From Ktedonobacter racemifer DSM 44963 (GTDB lineage: Bacteria > Chloroflexota > Ktedonobacteria > Ktedonobacterales > Ktedonobacteraceae): a stretch of DNA of 64,000 bases. The DNA lies in contig NZ_ADVG01000001.1 of assembly GCF_000178855.1 (NCBI RefSeq), positions 2,827,481 through 2,891,480 of the forward strand. Reading direction: 5' to 3'. A program made the position numbers and the translations under genes. Shown here piece by piece: positions 36,061 to 44,279 of the stretch. The notes beneath the pieces are model-generated. The model made no database searches. It saw only the letters and a list, made by a program, of their open reading frames with translations, and was not told the DNA's origin. The stretch's first letter is position 1, and each line of letters starts with the position of its first letter.

Positions 36061-37692
36061 ATGATTACAGAGGACGATTTATTGGGGAGAACTCTCGGCG
36101 ACTATCAGTTGACCAGGCGCCTGGGGCAGGGTGGAATGAGTGTGATCTACCTGGCCAAATGGCTCTCGACACAGCCGCGCTTTGTGGCAGTGAAGATACT
36201 GCAACCACCCAGGCGCGAGAATGTTGAGGATTTTGCCACCTTCCGCGAGCGCTTTCGCCGCGAAGCTCGCATCATTGCCAGGCTCAAGCATCCACATATC
36301 GTGCCCATTTTTGATTATGGCGAAGAGGATGATCTAGCCTATATCGTGATGCAGTATGAGAAGAGCAGCCTGGAAGGGATTCTCAAAACGCGAGGTACCC
36401 TCTCGCTTGAGCGCACCAGCACCTACCTTGCACAGATCTGTGAGGCGCTCGACTATGCGCATGGCAAGGGCATTATTCATCGTGACCTCAAACCAAGCAA
36501 TATTCTGCTGGATGAAAATAACCAGGCAGTATTAGCGGATTTTGGCATCTCGCGCATCCGCATCAGCAATAATCCTTATGACCAGGTCACACTGACGGGA
36601 ACGGATATTGTCCTGGGAACACCTGCCTACATGGCGCCAGAGATGTTTCGAACGCGCGAATTCGGCTATAGCGTGGATATCTATGCCCTGGGCATCATTC
36701 TCTATGAGATGCTGAGTGGAGATCTCCCTTTCAAAGGGAGAGAGATTGACCTGATGGAGCAACACGAGCGGAAAGCGCTCCCCTCCTTGTATGAGCGCCA
36801 TTTTAAGATTCCCCGGGCAGTGGACCAGGTCCTGAGCAAGGCAGCGGCTAAGCGCCCGGGAGATCGGTATCTGCGAGCCAGCGAGTTAGCGCGTGACTTT
36901 CACCGGGCCATCCAGCCCCTGTCGCGTCCAGCGGCTACCTACGAGCCACCACAGTCTTACCCGGCGCAGCGCTCCTCCAATAAGCACCAGGCCGTGAGGC
37001 CTCCACATCACCTGCATGGCGAGGTAGGGAGCATGCAAGATCTCCCACTGCGTCCAGCAGCGCCGCACCGCCATGAGCCTGTCAGCAATAGAGGCAACAG
37101 CCGGCCGCCAGTCTCCGTTCCTCCACGAGCATACAACTCTAAGCCACCTGGAGGCCTACAGAGAGAACCAGGCAGGAGCAGGCCACCAGTGCAACGCACA
37201 CCGCCCAAACGTAAAAGCGTGGATGTATTCTGGCTTAGTGTGGCCTTAATCTTAGTCATCGGTATTGGCGCCTATGCGTTTAGCGGGCATCAGCAAGGCG
37301 ACCCCGTCCAATCCACAACGCCAGCACCCACGAGATCGGCAAATGTCGCAACCGTCCAGGGGCCAACTGTAGACGATGCCAAGAACGCCTTCAGTCAATA
37401 CAACGACTACATCAATCAGCGGCAGTTTGACCAGGCCTATCAGATGCTAGGGCCTCAAAAGAAGCAGAAGATATCCCTTCAACAATTCACAGATGGCTTC
37501 ACAAATACAAAGAAGCAATCCATCGCCTTTAAGCAAGTTTTGTCTGGCGCGAACCAGAACCAGTTTCGCGTCGAGGTTATCATCACAGCAACCGAAGTAA
37601 GCAGTACACATACCTATGATTGGCAGGGCACCATGACCCGTCTCCCAAATGGCATCTGGCAGATCGACAACTACAGCCAGCAGCGAATCTAA
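36061..37692 (+). CDS. Transmembrane Ser/Thr protein kinase with extracellular domain
   Basis: A 543-residue Hanks-type kinase. The kinase domain (about residues 12-275) has the glycine loop LGQGGMSVIYLAK, the lysine in VAVKILQ, the catalytic loop IHRDLKPSNILLDENN, DFGIS and the APE segment GTPAYMAPE, all intact. A Pro/Arg-rich, probably disordered linker of about 110 residues follows. One membrane helix is at about 390-412 (VFWLSVALILVIGIGAYAF). The last 130 residues would be outside the cell and look like an NTF2/DUF4878-type small domain (AFSQYNDYINQRQFDQAYQM). No PASTA repeats occur. ATG is preceded by GGCGGGG. It converges on an MBL-fold gene 36 nt away with no hairpin between. Confidence 0.88.
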   Translation: MITEDDLLGRTLGDYQLTRRLGQGGMSVIYLAKWLSTQPRFVAVKILQPPRRENVEDFATFRERFRREARIIARLKHPHIVPIFDYGEEDDLAYIVMQYEKSSLEGILKTRGTLSLERTSTYLAQICEALDYAHGKGIIHRDLKPSNILLDENNQAVLADFGISRIRISNNPYDQVTLTGTDIVLGTPAYMAPEMFRTREFGYSVDIYALGIILYEMLSGDLPFKGREIDLMEQHERKALPSLYERHFKIPRAVDQVLSKAAAKRPGDRYLRASELARDFHRAIQPLSRPAATYEPPQSYPAQRSSNKHQAVRPPHHLHGEVGSMQDLPLRPAAPHRHEPVSNRGNSRPPVSVPPRAYNSKPPGGLQREPGRSRPPVQRTPPKRKSVDVFWLSVALILVIGIGAYAFSGHQQGDPVQSTTPAPTRSANVATVQGPTVDDAKNAFSQYNDYINQRQFDQAYQMLGPQKKQKISLQQFTDGFTNTKKQSIAFKQVLSGANQNQFRVEVIITATEVSSTHTYDWQGTMTRLPNGIWQIDNYSQQRI

Positions 37693-37728
37693 CACGCACT
37701 CAAGACCGACGCTGCTGAAGCACGCTTC

Positions 37729-38646
37729 TCACTGGCTCACCCATTGCAAGATATGGCGGCAATTCTGGTTATGGACCCAGCGATAAAACTTGTCATCCTC
37801 GCATGGCCCCTCCAGGGTCGCAATCGCCTCCTCAAAGGAGAAACCTAGCAGATTGGGTGCGGATTTTAACTCATTCTCTTTGAACTGAGGCAGTGGCATC
37901 TGCGAGAGCAGCAGACGAGCTCGCCGCTCAATTTCGCGGAAGTAGGCCAGGTTCCCGGTCAGCGTCGCAACGCTGTTGCGTTTGCCATGCCCACAGAGGA
38001 CACGCTCAGGTTGCAATGCACACAGTCGCTCAAGCGAGCTTAGCATAAGGGGCGCGGCCTGTTCGCTCTCCAGAGATGGCAGAGGAAACTCCGCCACGTC
38101 AAAGGCTAACAAGAGACGTAGCTCGGGTATCCAGAGCGAGACCTGGTCCCGCTGATGTCCCGGCGTATGCAAGAGTTGCAGGGTCAGATCGCCGCCCTCA
38201 ATAGTCAACTGATCATTGAAGGTCAGAGTGGGCGGGCGCAGTACGACATGCTGGAAACAATCAAAGCGTTTTTGATACTCATCCAGACCCTCCTGTGCCT
38301 CTTTGGCCAACATACGCTCACGGCAGGAGGCATGAGCGATGATCGGCGCGGCATGGCGGCCCTGAAAATAATTATTGCCCCAGGTGTGATCCCAATCGGC
38401 GTGGCTATTAACGACCAGGAGTTGCCGCCCCGCAAGCTCATCTTGCACCTCGCGCAGCACAGCCTCCATATCCTCGGGACAGAGCAGGGTATCGCACACC
38501 ACCACATAGTCGCGCGTGATGATAGCGTATGCATCCACCTCCATCAAGCCCTTCTCCTCGCTCTCAGCGAAGGCGGAACGAAAGACACGCACGCGCTCAT
38601 CTCCACTCAACCCCTTGACGCTCTCAAACCTTTTTATATATGCCAA
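37729..38646 (-). CDS. Metallo-beta-lactamase-fold hydrolase
   Basis: This soluble protein of 305 residues has the MBL zinc motif as NSHADWDHTWGN, with further ligands in LLHTPGHQRDQVS, AFDVAEFP and CGHGKRNS. The C-terminal region is helical (FREIERRARLLLSQMPL). The start is TTG at 38646, with GGAGGT six bases upstream; the frame is open 24 codons further but without a ribosome site. Substrate is not predictable: relatives include thioesterases, lactonases and glyoxalase II-like enzymes. It lies alone between the kinase and phosphofructokinase genes. Confidence 0.8.
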   Translation of the reverse strand: MAYIKRFESVKGLSGDERVRVFRSAFAESEEKGLMEVDAYAIITRDYVVVCDTLLCPEDMEAVLREVQDELAGRQLLVVNSHADWDHTWGNNYFQGRHAAPIIAHASCRERMLAKEAQEGLDEYQKRFDCFQHVVLRPPTLTFNDQLTIEGGDLTLQLLHTPGHQRDQVSLWIPELRLLLAFDVAEFPLPSLESEQAAPLMLSSLERLCALQPERVLCGHGKRNSVATLTGNLAYFREIERRARLLLSQMPLPQFKENELKSAPNLLGFSFEEAIATLEGPCEDDKFYRWVHNQNCRHILQWVSQ

Positions 38647-38795
38647 AGAAGCACCTCCGCCAGCAAATAAGCAATCAATCAGTAAAAACAGTATATAAAA
38701 CCGTCTCTCATTGCGCAAGTCCAGGCATTTTCAATCCATACCTCCCCCTTTTGGCACACTTTTGTATAAAACAACAAATTTATCGGCTAGAAGGA

Positions 38796-38804
38796 TGGTA
38801 TAAT
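38796..38804 (+). promoter_or_regulatory. Extended -10 promoter ahead of pfkA
   Basis: TGGTATAAT (TGn plus a perfect -10), 82 nt before the phosphofructokinase start; no clear -35 box, as is common for extended -10 promoters. Confidence 0.5.
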
Positions 38805-38886
38805 TTTTACAATTCTTCCTTCTTTCAACGGGGAACTGATCGAAGAGCAAATGAAAATCCACTGTACAAAAGGGAGAGGACCGTCT

Positions 38887-40122
38887 ATGCCAGGACACGT
38901 GAAAAATCCTGTTCGTTCATTGGGGGTGTTGACCGGTGGCGGGGATGTGCCCGGGCTTAATGTCGCAATCAAGGCGCTGGTGTATCGTGCTGAACCTCTG
39001 GGGATACGTGTTGTCGGGATTCGTGCGGGCTGGGAGGGAATCACCTTCCTGAACCGTTCTCTCGATAAGAGCGAAATTATTTTTCGTGAAGATGATCGCG
39101 CAACCTGGAAGAATGGCTATATCATGCCGTTGAACAGGTTAAACACGCGCGATATTGATCGCCTTGGGGGAACCATCCTCCATTCAACGCGTTACAGTCC
39201 GCTGGGGACGCGGGTCGCCAACCTGCCAGAACACTTGAAGTCATACGGCGAGGGGAAGCAGCCTCATGAGCGTGTGGATCTAACGCAAGAAGTCATCGCA
39301 AACATGGATTACCTGGGTTTAGATGGCCTGATCGTACTGGGCGGTGATGGAACGTTGAACTATGGCGCAAGGCTCGCTGCCACCGGAATTCCGGTATGGG
39401 CGATTCCTAAGACCATGGATAACGACGTACCCGGAACAGAGTACAGCATCGGCTTTCAAACGGCGATCAGCCGGGCGGCTGAGTTTATCAACCGTGTGCG
39501 TTCGACTGTTAGCTCACATAGACAGACGGCGATCTTTCGCCTGTTTGGACGTGATGCTGGCTTTACCGCGCTTGAGACGGCGGTCGTCACCTGGGCTGAC
39601 CGGCTGGTTATACCAGAAGTGCCTATCGATATTGAGCGGCTCAGCAAGCTCGTGATACGGGATAGAGAGCACAATCCGAAGAACTACTCGCTTGTTCTGG
39701 CATCCGAGGGGGTTGTGCTAGACAAGGCCAGTGAGAGCAATGAACTTAATGATCCCTTTGTGCATAAGAAGAAGGTCAATGTCGCCGAGATTCTGGCCGA
39801 GCAGTTGAGCGAGCGCATACCCGAGGTGCGCTTCCTACCAATTGATCTCACCTATGTGCTGCGTAGCGGGGAGCCGGAAGTGTACGACAAGCATGCATCC
39901 ATCTATTTTGCCAACGTCATCATGAACAGCGTGGCCGAAGGGATGAGCGGGGTCATGGCCGCGTTCCACAACGGCGAATTTATCTGTACGGATATCCCAT
40001 CCAAAGCCATTCCGGCGCGAAGAGTCAACCCAGTAGACTATCACGAGGGACGCTATCGCCCGAGGTTTGAGTGCATCAAGGGGCGCTATCGCTCACAGGA
40101 GGATCTCACGCAAATATCATAA
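38887..40122 (+). CDS. pfkA: 6-phosphofructokinase family
   Basis: This enzyme phosphorylates fructose 6-phosphate in glycolysis. The protein has about 411 residues. The nucleotide-binding start GVLTGGGDVPGLN, the phosphoryl-donor motif LGGDGTLNYGA and the substrate motif PKTMDNDVPGTEYSIGF are clear, with GRDAGFTALE following. The residue that normally separates ATP from pyrophosphate users is Gly in GGDGT (ATP type), but the second site has Lys in PKTMDND where classical ATP enzymes have Gly. Such mixed members occur in bacteria, and donor choice is uncertain. ATG 38887 follows GGGAGAGGA; twelve upstream codons are open. It converges on the last gene of the lysine operon. Confidence 0.9.
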   Translation: MPGHVKNPVRSLGVLTGGGDVPGLNVAIKALVYRAEPLGIRVVGIRAGWEGITFLNRSLDKSEIIFREDDRATWKNGYIMPLNRLNTRDIDRLGGTILHSTRYSPLGTRVANLPEHLKSYGEGKQPHERVDLTQEVIANMDYLGLDGLIVLGGDGTLNYGARLAATGIPVWAIPKTMDNDVPGTEYSIGFQTAISRAAEFINRVRSTVSSHRQTAIFRLFGRDAGFTALETAVVTWADRLVIPEVPIDIERLSKLVIRDREHNPKNYSLVLASEGVVLDKASESNELNDPFVHKKKVNVAEILAEQLSERIPEVRFLPIDLTYVLRSGEPEVYDKHASIYFANVIMNSVAEGMSGVMAAFHNGEFICTDIPSKAIPARRVNPVDYHEGRYRPRFECIKGRYRSQEDLTQIS

Positions 40123-40124
40123 TA

Positions 40125-40160
40125 GTACACACCACCTCCAGATCTGGAGGTGGTATGTAC
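40125..40160. terminator. Inverted repeat between pfkA and the lysine operon
   Basis: A 36-nt palindrome with one mismatch, centred on CCAGATCTGG, 2 nt past the pfkA stop and 16 nt from the end of the convergent operon. Shorter than the other intergenic hairpins. Confidence 0.65.
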
Positions 40161-40176
40161 ACATAGCGCTTATGCT

Positions 40177-41268
40177 TTAGAGTAGAGAACGCACGGCCGC
40201 GATGAAGTCGCTGGTGCTGGCGCCGCCTCCCTGATCCACGGGCAAGGCATGGCCCTCGCTGTAGACACGAGCAATGGCGCGCTCAAGGCGGGTGGCCTGT
40301 TCACGGTATCCATAATGCGCCAGGAACATAGTCCCTGAGAGCAGCATAGCCGTAGGATTGATGATATTCTTGCCAGCGATATCGGGAGCCGAGCCGTGTA
40401 CGGGTTCGAAGTAAGCATACTCCGCGCCGTAGCAGGCGCTGGGCGAGAGTCCCAGGCCACCGATAGAGCCGCTGGCAACATCAGCCAGGATATCGCCGTG
40501 CTCATTGCCCAGCACGACGACATCCAGCGTCTCAGGCACGGCAATCATCCTGCGCCCCAGGTCATCAATCAAAAACTCCTGGTAACTAAGTTCCGGATGC
40601 TCACGCACCTTTTCGCGCACAATCTCGCGGAAGCGACCGTCCGTCCGTGGCAAGATAGAGTACTTTGCCCCCAGAGTTACACGACCAGGGTAGCCAGCAG
40701 CCAGGCGCTGCAAAGCTATATCGCAGGCGGCTTCAGCGACGCGATGCGCCTGCGTATCGGTGCTGACACGCACGGCATAGGCGCCGGTCTCCTGTACTGG
40801 AGGCGTCTGCCACCAGGAGCCGCTACTGGCGAGCGTACCAAGCTCGGCAAGCGCACCCTCGCGTGGCGGATACATCCCCTCCAGATTGTCGCGCACAATC
40901 ACATAGTCGATGCGCTCCGGTTGGCGCATGGGACTCTGATAGCCAGGGAGCCAGCGTACCGGGCGGATATTGACGTAGGTCTGTTTCCCCCAACGCAGGT
41001 ACCAAAGTACAGGGCGGCTTGGACCGCCGCTGGCACCAAAGAGGGTGCAGTCTGCACTATCAATCGCGGCGCGCGTTTCCGCCGGGAAGGCCTCGCCATA
41101 GCGCTCCTGGGCCTCGCGCCCGCTGAGGGCCTGCGTAAACTGGATCTCTGGGACCAGTTCATGCAGGAGCGCCACCGTTGGTAACACGACCTCAGGCGCG
41201 GCATCATCGCCCGCGACCACGCAGACCCGCAAGCCGGAGTGTGGCATTGATACATGCTCACCGCTCAT
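40177..41268 (-). CDS. Isocitrate/isopropylmalate dehydrogenase family, probable homoisocitrate dehydrogenase
   Basis: By position this is the enzyme that oxidatively decarboxylates homoisocitrate to 2-oxoadipate in the aminoadipate pathway. The 363-residue protein has the family core: the arginine cluster VNIRPVRWLPGYQ, IDYVIVRDNLEGMY where relatives have RENTEG, the lysine in LGAKYSILPRTDG, the metal-site segment EHGDILADVASGS, and the strongly conserved YFEPVHGSAPDIAGK. The substrate loop differs from both LeuB and typical homoisocitrate dehydrogenases. The start overlaps hacB by four bases (ATGA), so it is the last gene of the lysW operon. Function is inferred mainly from context. Confidence 0.78.
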   Translation of the reverse strand: MSGEHVSMPHSGLRVCVVAGDDAAPEVVLPTVALLHELVPEIQFTQALSGREAQERYGEAFPAETRAAIDSADCTLFGASGGPSRPVLWYLRWGKQTYVNIRPVRWLPGYQSPMRQPERIDYVIVRDNLEGMYPPREGALAELGTLASSGSWWQTPPVQETGAYAVRVSTDTQAHRVAEAACDIALQRLAAGYPGRVTLGAKYSILPRTDGRFREIVREKVREHPELSYQEFLIDDLGRRMIAVPETLDVVVLGNEHGDILADVASGSIGGLGLSPSACYGAEYAYFEPVHGSAPDIAGKNIINPTAMLLSGTMFLAHYGYREQATRLERAIARVYSEGHALPVDQGGGASTSDFIAAVRSLL

Positions 41269-41753
41269 CGAAGGGTTCCTTGCTGCTGAATATAGTTGAC
41301 GATGCCACAGGCGGCAACAATGCGTGCCACGAAGGGGTCAAGCGGCTCAGATTGGAACTGCTGCCCTGTCGTGAGATTGGTGATGAGTCCACTCTCCAGG
41401 TTTACATCCATCTGCTGACCATCCTCACCAGCCAGGACCGCCTCCTCACAGATCAAGACCGGTAGACCAATATTGACGGCGTTGCGATAGAAAATGCGCG
41501 CAAAGCTGCGTGCGATCACGACTTTGATGCCATTGGCCTGAATGGAGGTGGGAGCGTGCTCGCGTGAGGAGCCGCAGCCAAAGTTATGCCCGGCGAGCAG
41601 GATGTCGCCCGTCTGTACCTCCTGCGCGAACTCCGGTAGTACCTCGCAGAGACAATGGCGCGCCAGTTGCGCGGGATCGGTGGTTACGTTATAGCGTCCA
41701 GGGATAATAACGTCGGTGTTGATGTTGTCACCAAGCTTCCAGATGCGTCCCAT
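41265..41753 (-). CDS. hacB: Homoaconitase/isopropylmalate isomerase small subunit
   Basis: The swivel-domain small subunit of a two-subunit homoaconitase, which isomerises homocitrate to homoisocitrate. The 162 residues include WKLGDNINTDVIIPGRY, the phosphate/hydroxyl-binding HNFGCGSSREHAPTSIQANG and ARSFARIFYRNAVNIGLPV. The size and sequence are typical of the LeuD/HacB class found with LysW genes. AAAGGA lies about 12 nt before the ATG. It follows hacA after a 121-nt gap containing a 31-bp hairpin, the only sizeable gap in the operon, and overlaps the dehydrogenase gene by four bases. Confidence 0.85.
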   Translation of the reverse strand: MGRIWKLGDNINTDVIIPGRYNVTTDPAQLARHCLCEVLPEFAQEVQTGDILLAGHNFGCGSSREHAPTSIQANGIKVVIARSFARIFYRNAVNIGLPVLICEEAVLAGEDGQQMDVNLESGLITNLTTGQQFQSEPLDPFVARIVAACGIVNYIQQQGTLR

Positions 41754-41815
41754 GATGTATGTTTATCCTTTCGGGTGTGTTCTTTTTTACTTATCGAGCC
41801 TGCGGCGCTCACATG

Positions 41816-41880
41816 AGTTAGTAGTGTGTACTGGGTTGTGGCAGCCTGCGGCTGCCACAACCCAGTACACACTACTAACT
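41816..41880. terminator. Long inverted repeat inside the lysine operon, 31-bp perfect stem
   Basis: Arms 41816-41846 and 41850-41880 pair perfectly around TGC (apex CCTGCGG). It includes the hacA stop codon. It lies between hacA and hacB, so it may weaken expression of the last two genes or protect the upstream mRNA. On its far side is the motif TCGAGCCTGCGGCGCTCA. Confidence 0.72.
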
Positions 41881-43128
41881 TAAAAACTCGCGGGGGTCGG
41901 TGATGTGGCCGGTCAGGGCAGTGGCGGCGACGGTGGCGGGGCTTCCCAGGTAGATCTCGGCTGTGGGGTCGCCCATGCGTCCGGTGAAATTGCGGTTCAT
42001 CGTTGTTAGGGCGCGCTCGCCTGGAGCCAGGACGCCAAAATGGCGGCCGATGCAGGGTCCACATCCAGGGGTGCCAACCGAAGCTCCGGCCTGGACAAAG
42101 GTATCGATATACCCCAGGCGTAGCGCCTCGCGGTAGACCTCACGCGATGCTGGAATGACGACCATGCGCGTCTCGGGATGAACCGTGCGCCCCTGGAGAA
42201 TCGAGGCGGCAATCGCCAGGTCGTCCAGGCGTCCATTGGTGCAGGTGCCGAGGAAGACCTGGTCGATTTTGACGTGCTCGACCTGGCCTACGGGCACGAC
42301 GTTATTTACGTCGGGAGGGCAGGCGATCTGCGGCTCCAGGCGCGAGGCATCAATCTCAAAGACGCGCTCATAGCGTGGGTTGTGCGGCGCCAGCATGGGG
42401 TACTCCTGGTCGGTACGTCCACGCAGCCATTCACGGGTCGTCTCGTCAGGGGCTACCAGGCCAGCCTTGCCGCCCATCTCGATGGCCATGTTGCAGAAGG
42501 TGAAGCGCTCGCTGATCGACATACGTTCCACCAGGTCGCCAGTATACTCAATCGCGCGGTAGTTCGCGCCATCGACGCCCACCTGGCGCACCATCTCCAG
42601 TGTCACATCCTTGGCATAGACTCCAGGCTGTAACTCGCCCACCAGGCGCACATTGATGGTTGAGGGCACACGGAACCAGGAACGACCGGTCGCATAGGCC
42701 ACGCCGATGTCGGTCGAACCCATGCCGGTCCCGAAGGCTCCCAGGGCACCATAGGTACAGGTATGGCTATCCGCGCCCACGATGATAGCTCCAGGAACGA
42801 CAAAGCCTTTCTCGGGCATGACCTGGTGACAGATACCTTCCTGCAAAATGGTAATGTCCTGCTCACGTGCGAACGAGCGTACGTCGCGCTGAAGGGTGGC
42901 AGCGGCAACGGTCGAGGCAGGGATGATATGATCAAAGACGACGTGGGCACGCTCAGCATTAAAGACGCGCCCACTGCTCACGCCTGCCAGCTTGCGAAAA
43001 GCCTGGATGGCCAGGGGCGAGGTGGTGTCATGGCTCATAACATGATCTACCTCGACCACGACGGTCTCGCCCTGTTCCACCGGGCGACCCAATTTGTAGC
43101 TAAAGATCTCTTCGGCTAGTGTTCCCAT
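41875..43128 (-). CDS. hacA: Homoaconitase/isopropylmalate isomerase large subunit
   Basis: This iron-sulfur hydrolyase works with the small subunit in converting homocitrate to homoisocitrate. The 417 residues carry VDHVMSHDTTSPLAI, GADSHTCTYGALGAFGTGMG with the first cluster cysteine, FLGTCTNGR and TPGCGPCIGRH with the other two, and NRNFTGRMGDP for substrate binding. The length matches the LeuC2/HacA type rather than the longer aconitase. The start overlaps the homocitrate synthase gene by 13 bases. An isopropylmalate isomerase role cannot be excluded from sequence, but the operon is otherwise a lysine operon. Confidence 0.88.
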   Translation of the reverse strand: MGTLAEEIFSYKLGRPVEQGETVVVEVDHVMSHDTTSPLAIQAFRKLAGVSSGRVFNAERAHVVFDHIIPASTVAAATLQRDVRSFAREQDITILQEGICHQVMPEKGFVVPGAIIVGADSHTCTYGALGAFGTGMGSTDIGVAYATGRSWFRVPSTINVRLVGELQPGVYAKDVTLEMVRQVGVDGANYRAIEYTGDLVERMSISERFTFCNMAIEMGGKAGLVAPDETTREWLRGRTDQEYPMLAPHNPRYERVFEIDASRLEPQIACPPDVNNVVPVGQVEHVKIDQVFLGTCTNGRLDDLAIAASILQGRTVHPETRMVVIPASREVYREALRLGYIDTFVQAGASVGTPGCGPCIGRHFGVLAPGERALTTMNRNFTGRMGDPTAEIYLGSPATVAATALTGHITDPREFLS

Positions 43129-44279
43129 ATGAGATGTTCCTCCTCTGATATATGTGCCTGCTGCCAGGCAAGAATAAACATGTCAACCTCGTCTTGACTC
43201 ATTGAACCCTGTTCAGCGTGGGCTTTAAGCGCGGTAGTCAGGCTGGCAACCGCCTCGCTCTCCAATTGCAGGCCCAGCTCGGCGGCACGATGCCCAACAG
43301 CATAGCGCCCAGTATAACGCGTTCCGACCTCCACATTGCGCACCAGGCCAAAATCCTGGGGATTGAGGACCTCGTAGGCGTGCGGATTGTTAAGAACGGC
43401 TTTGGTATGAATGCCCGCCCGGTGCGTAAAGGCGCCCGGGGCGGTGATCGGACTATTAAAAGGGATCGCGATATGCACACAGTCCGCCACATACTGATCC
43501 AGCAGTGGCAATTTGGTGAGATCGTATCCGCGCAAGATTTCGGGATAATGAATATACATCTGTGAAATCAGGCCGCTGAGCGAGGCAATACCGTTGCGCT
43601 CACCAATGCCCAGCACGGTTGTGTCCAGGCAATCGGCACCTCCCTCCAGCGCGGCCACGGTATTGGCGATAGCGCAACCTGTATCATTATGGCCATGGAA
43701 CTCAATGCCCACCCCGGGGTAGCGCTCGGTGCAGAGGCGAACCAGGCGCTCAACCTCGCGTGGCTTAGCGATACCCACCGTGTCAGGCAGACCAATGCGC
43801 AACACGCCAGCATCCACCACGGCATCAAAGACCGTTAGCAGGTCCACCAGGTCGCTACGAAAGGCATCCTCAGCCGAGAAGCGCACGTAGCGCCCCTCCT
43901 GGCGTATGTGCTTGATCAGGGGCACAGCATCATGGATGATCTGCTCGATGCGCTTCCCGTGACTATACGAACGTAACTCAGTTGAGGTCCCGTAGAAGAG
44001 ATTAATTCCATGTACAGGAGTCGCCAGGGCCGCCTGGACATCCGCTTGGGCACAGCGCACATGAGCGACGATGCGCGCGTGGGTATTGAGCGCGCACAGG
44101 TCGCGCACCGCCTGCTGGGTCTCCGGCGAGGCAATGGGCGAGGGCACCTCGATCATTGGCACACCGACTGCGTCGAGTAGACGCACAATTTCGCGCCGCT
44201 GTTCCGCGCTAAAGTAGGCTCCCGAGAACTGCTCACCCTCGCGCAAGGTCGTATCGACAATACGGATATTGCTTCTCAT
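43116..44279 (-). CDS. lysS: Homocitrate synthase
   Basis: This enzyme condenses acetyl-CoA with 2-oxoglutarate, the first step of the aminoadipate route to lysine. The 387-residue protein is a DRE-TIM metallolyase: RIVDTTLREGEQFSGAYF at the N-terminus, substrate-side RFSAEDAFRSDL, the metal histidines in EFHGHNDTGCAIAN, the signature LGIGERNGIASL, and FTHRAGIHTKAVLNNP near the end. These match homocitrate synthases better than isopropylmalate synthases, and the LeuA regulatory domain is missing. It overlaps the lysJK gene by four bases (ATGA) and hacA by 13, consistent with tight co-translation. Confidence 0.88.
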   Translation of the reverse strand: MRSNIRIVDTTLREGEQFSGAYFSAEQRREIVRLLDAVGVPMIEVPSPIASPETQQAVRDLCALNTHARIVAHVRCAQADVQAALATPVHGINLFYGTSTELRSYSHGKRIEQIIHDAVPLIKHIRQEGRYVRFSAEDAFRSDLVDLLTVFDAVVDAGVLRIGLPDTVGIAKPREVERLVRLCTERYPGVGIEFHGHNDTGCAIANTVAALEGGADCLDTTVLGIGERNGIASLSGLISQMYIHYPEILRGYDLTKLPLLDQYVADCVHIAIPFNSPITAPGAFTHRAGIHTKAVLNNPHAYEVLNPQDFGLVRNVEVGTRYTGRYAVGHRAAELGLQLESEAVASLTTALKAHAEQGSMSQDEVDMFILAWQQAHISEEEHLIWEH

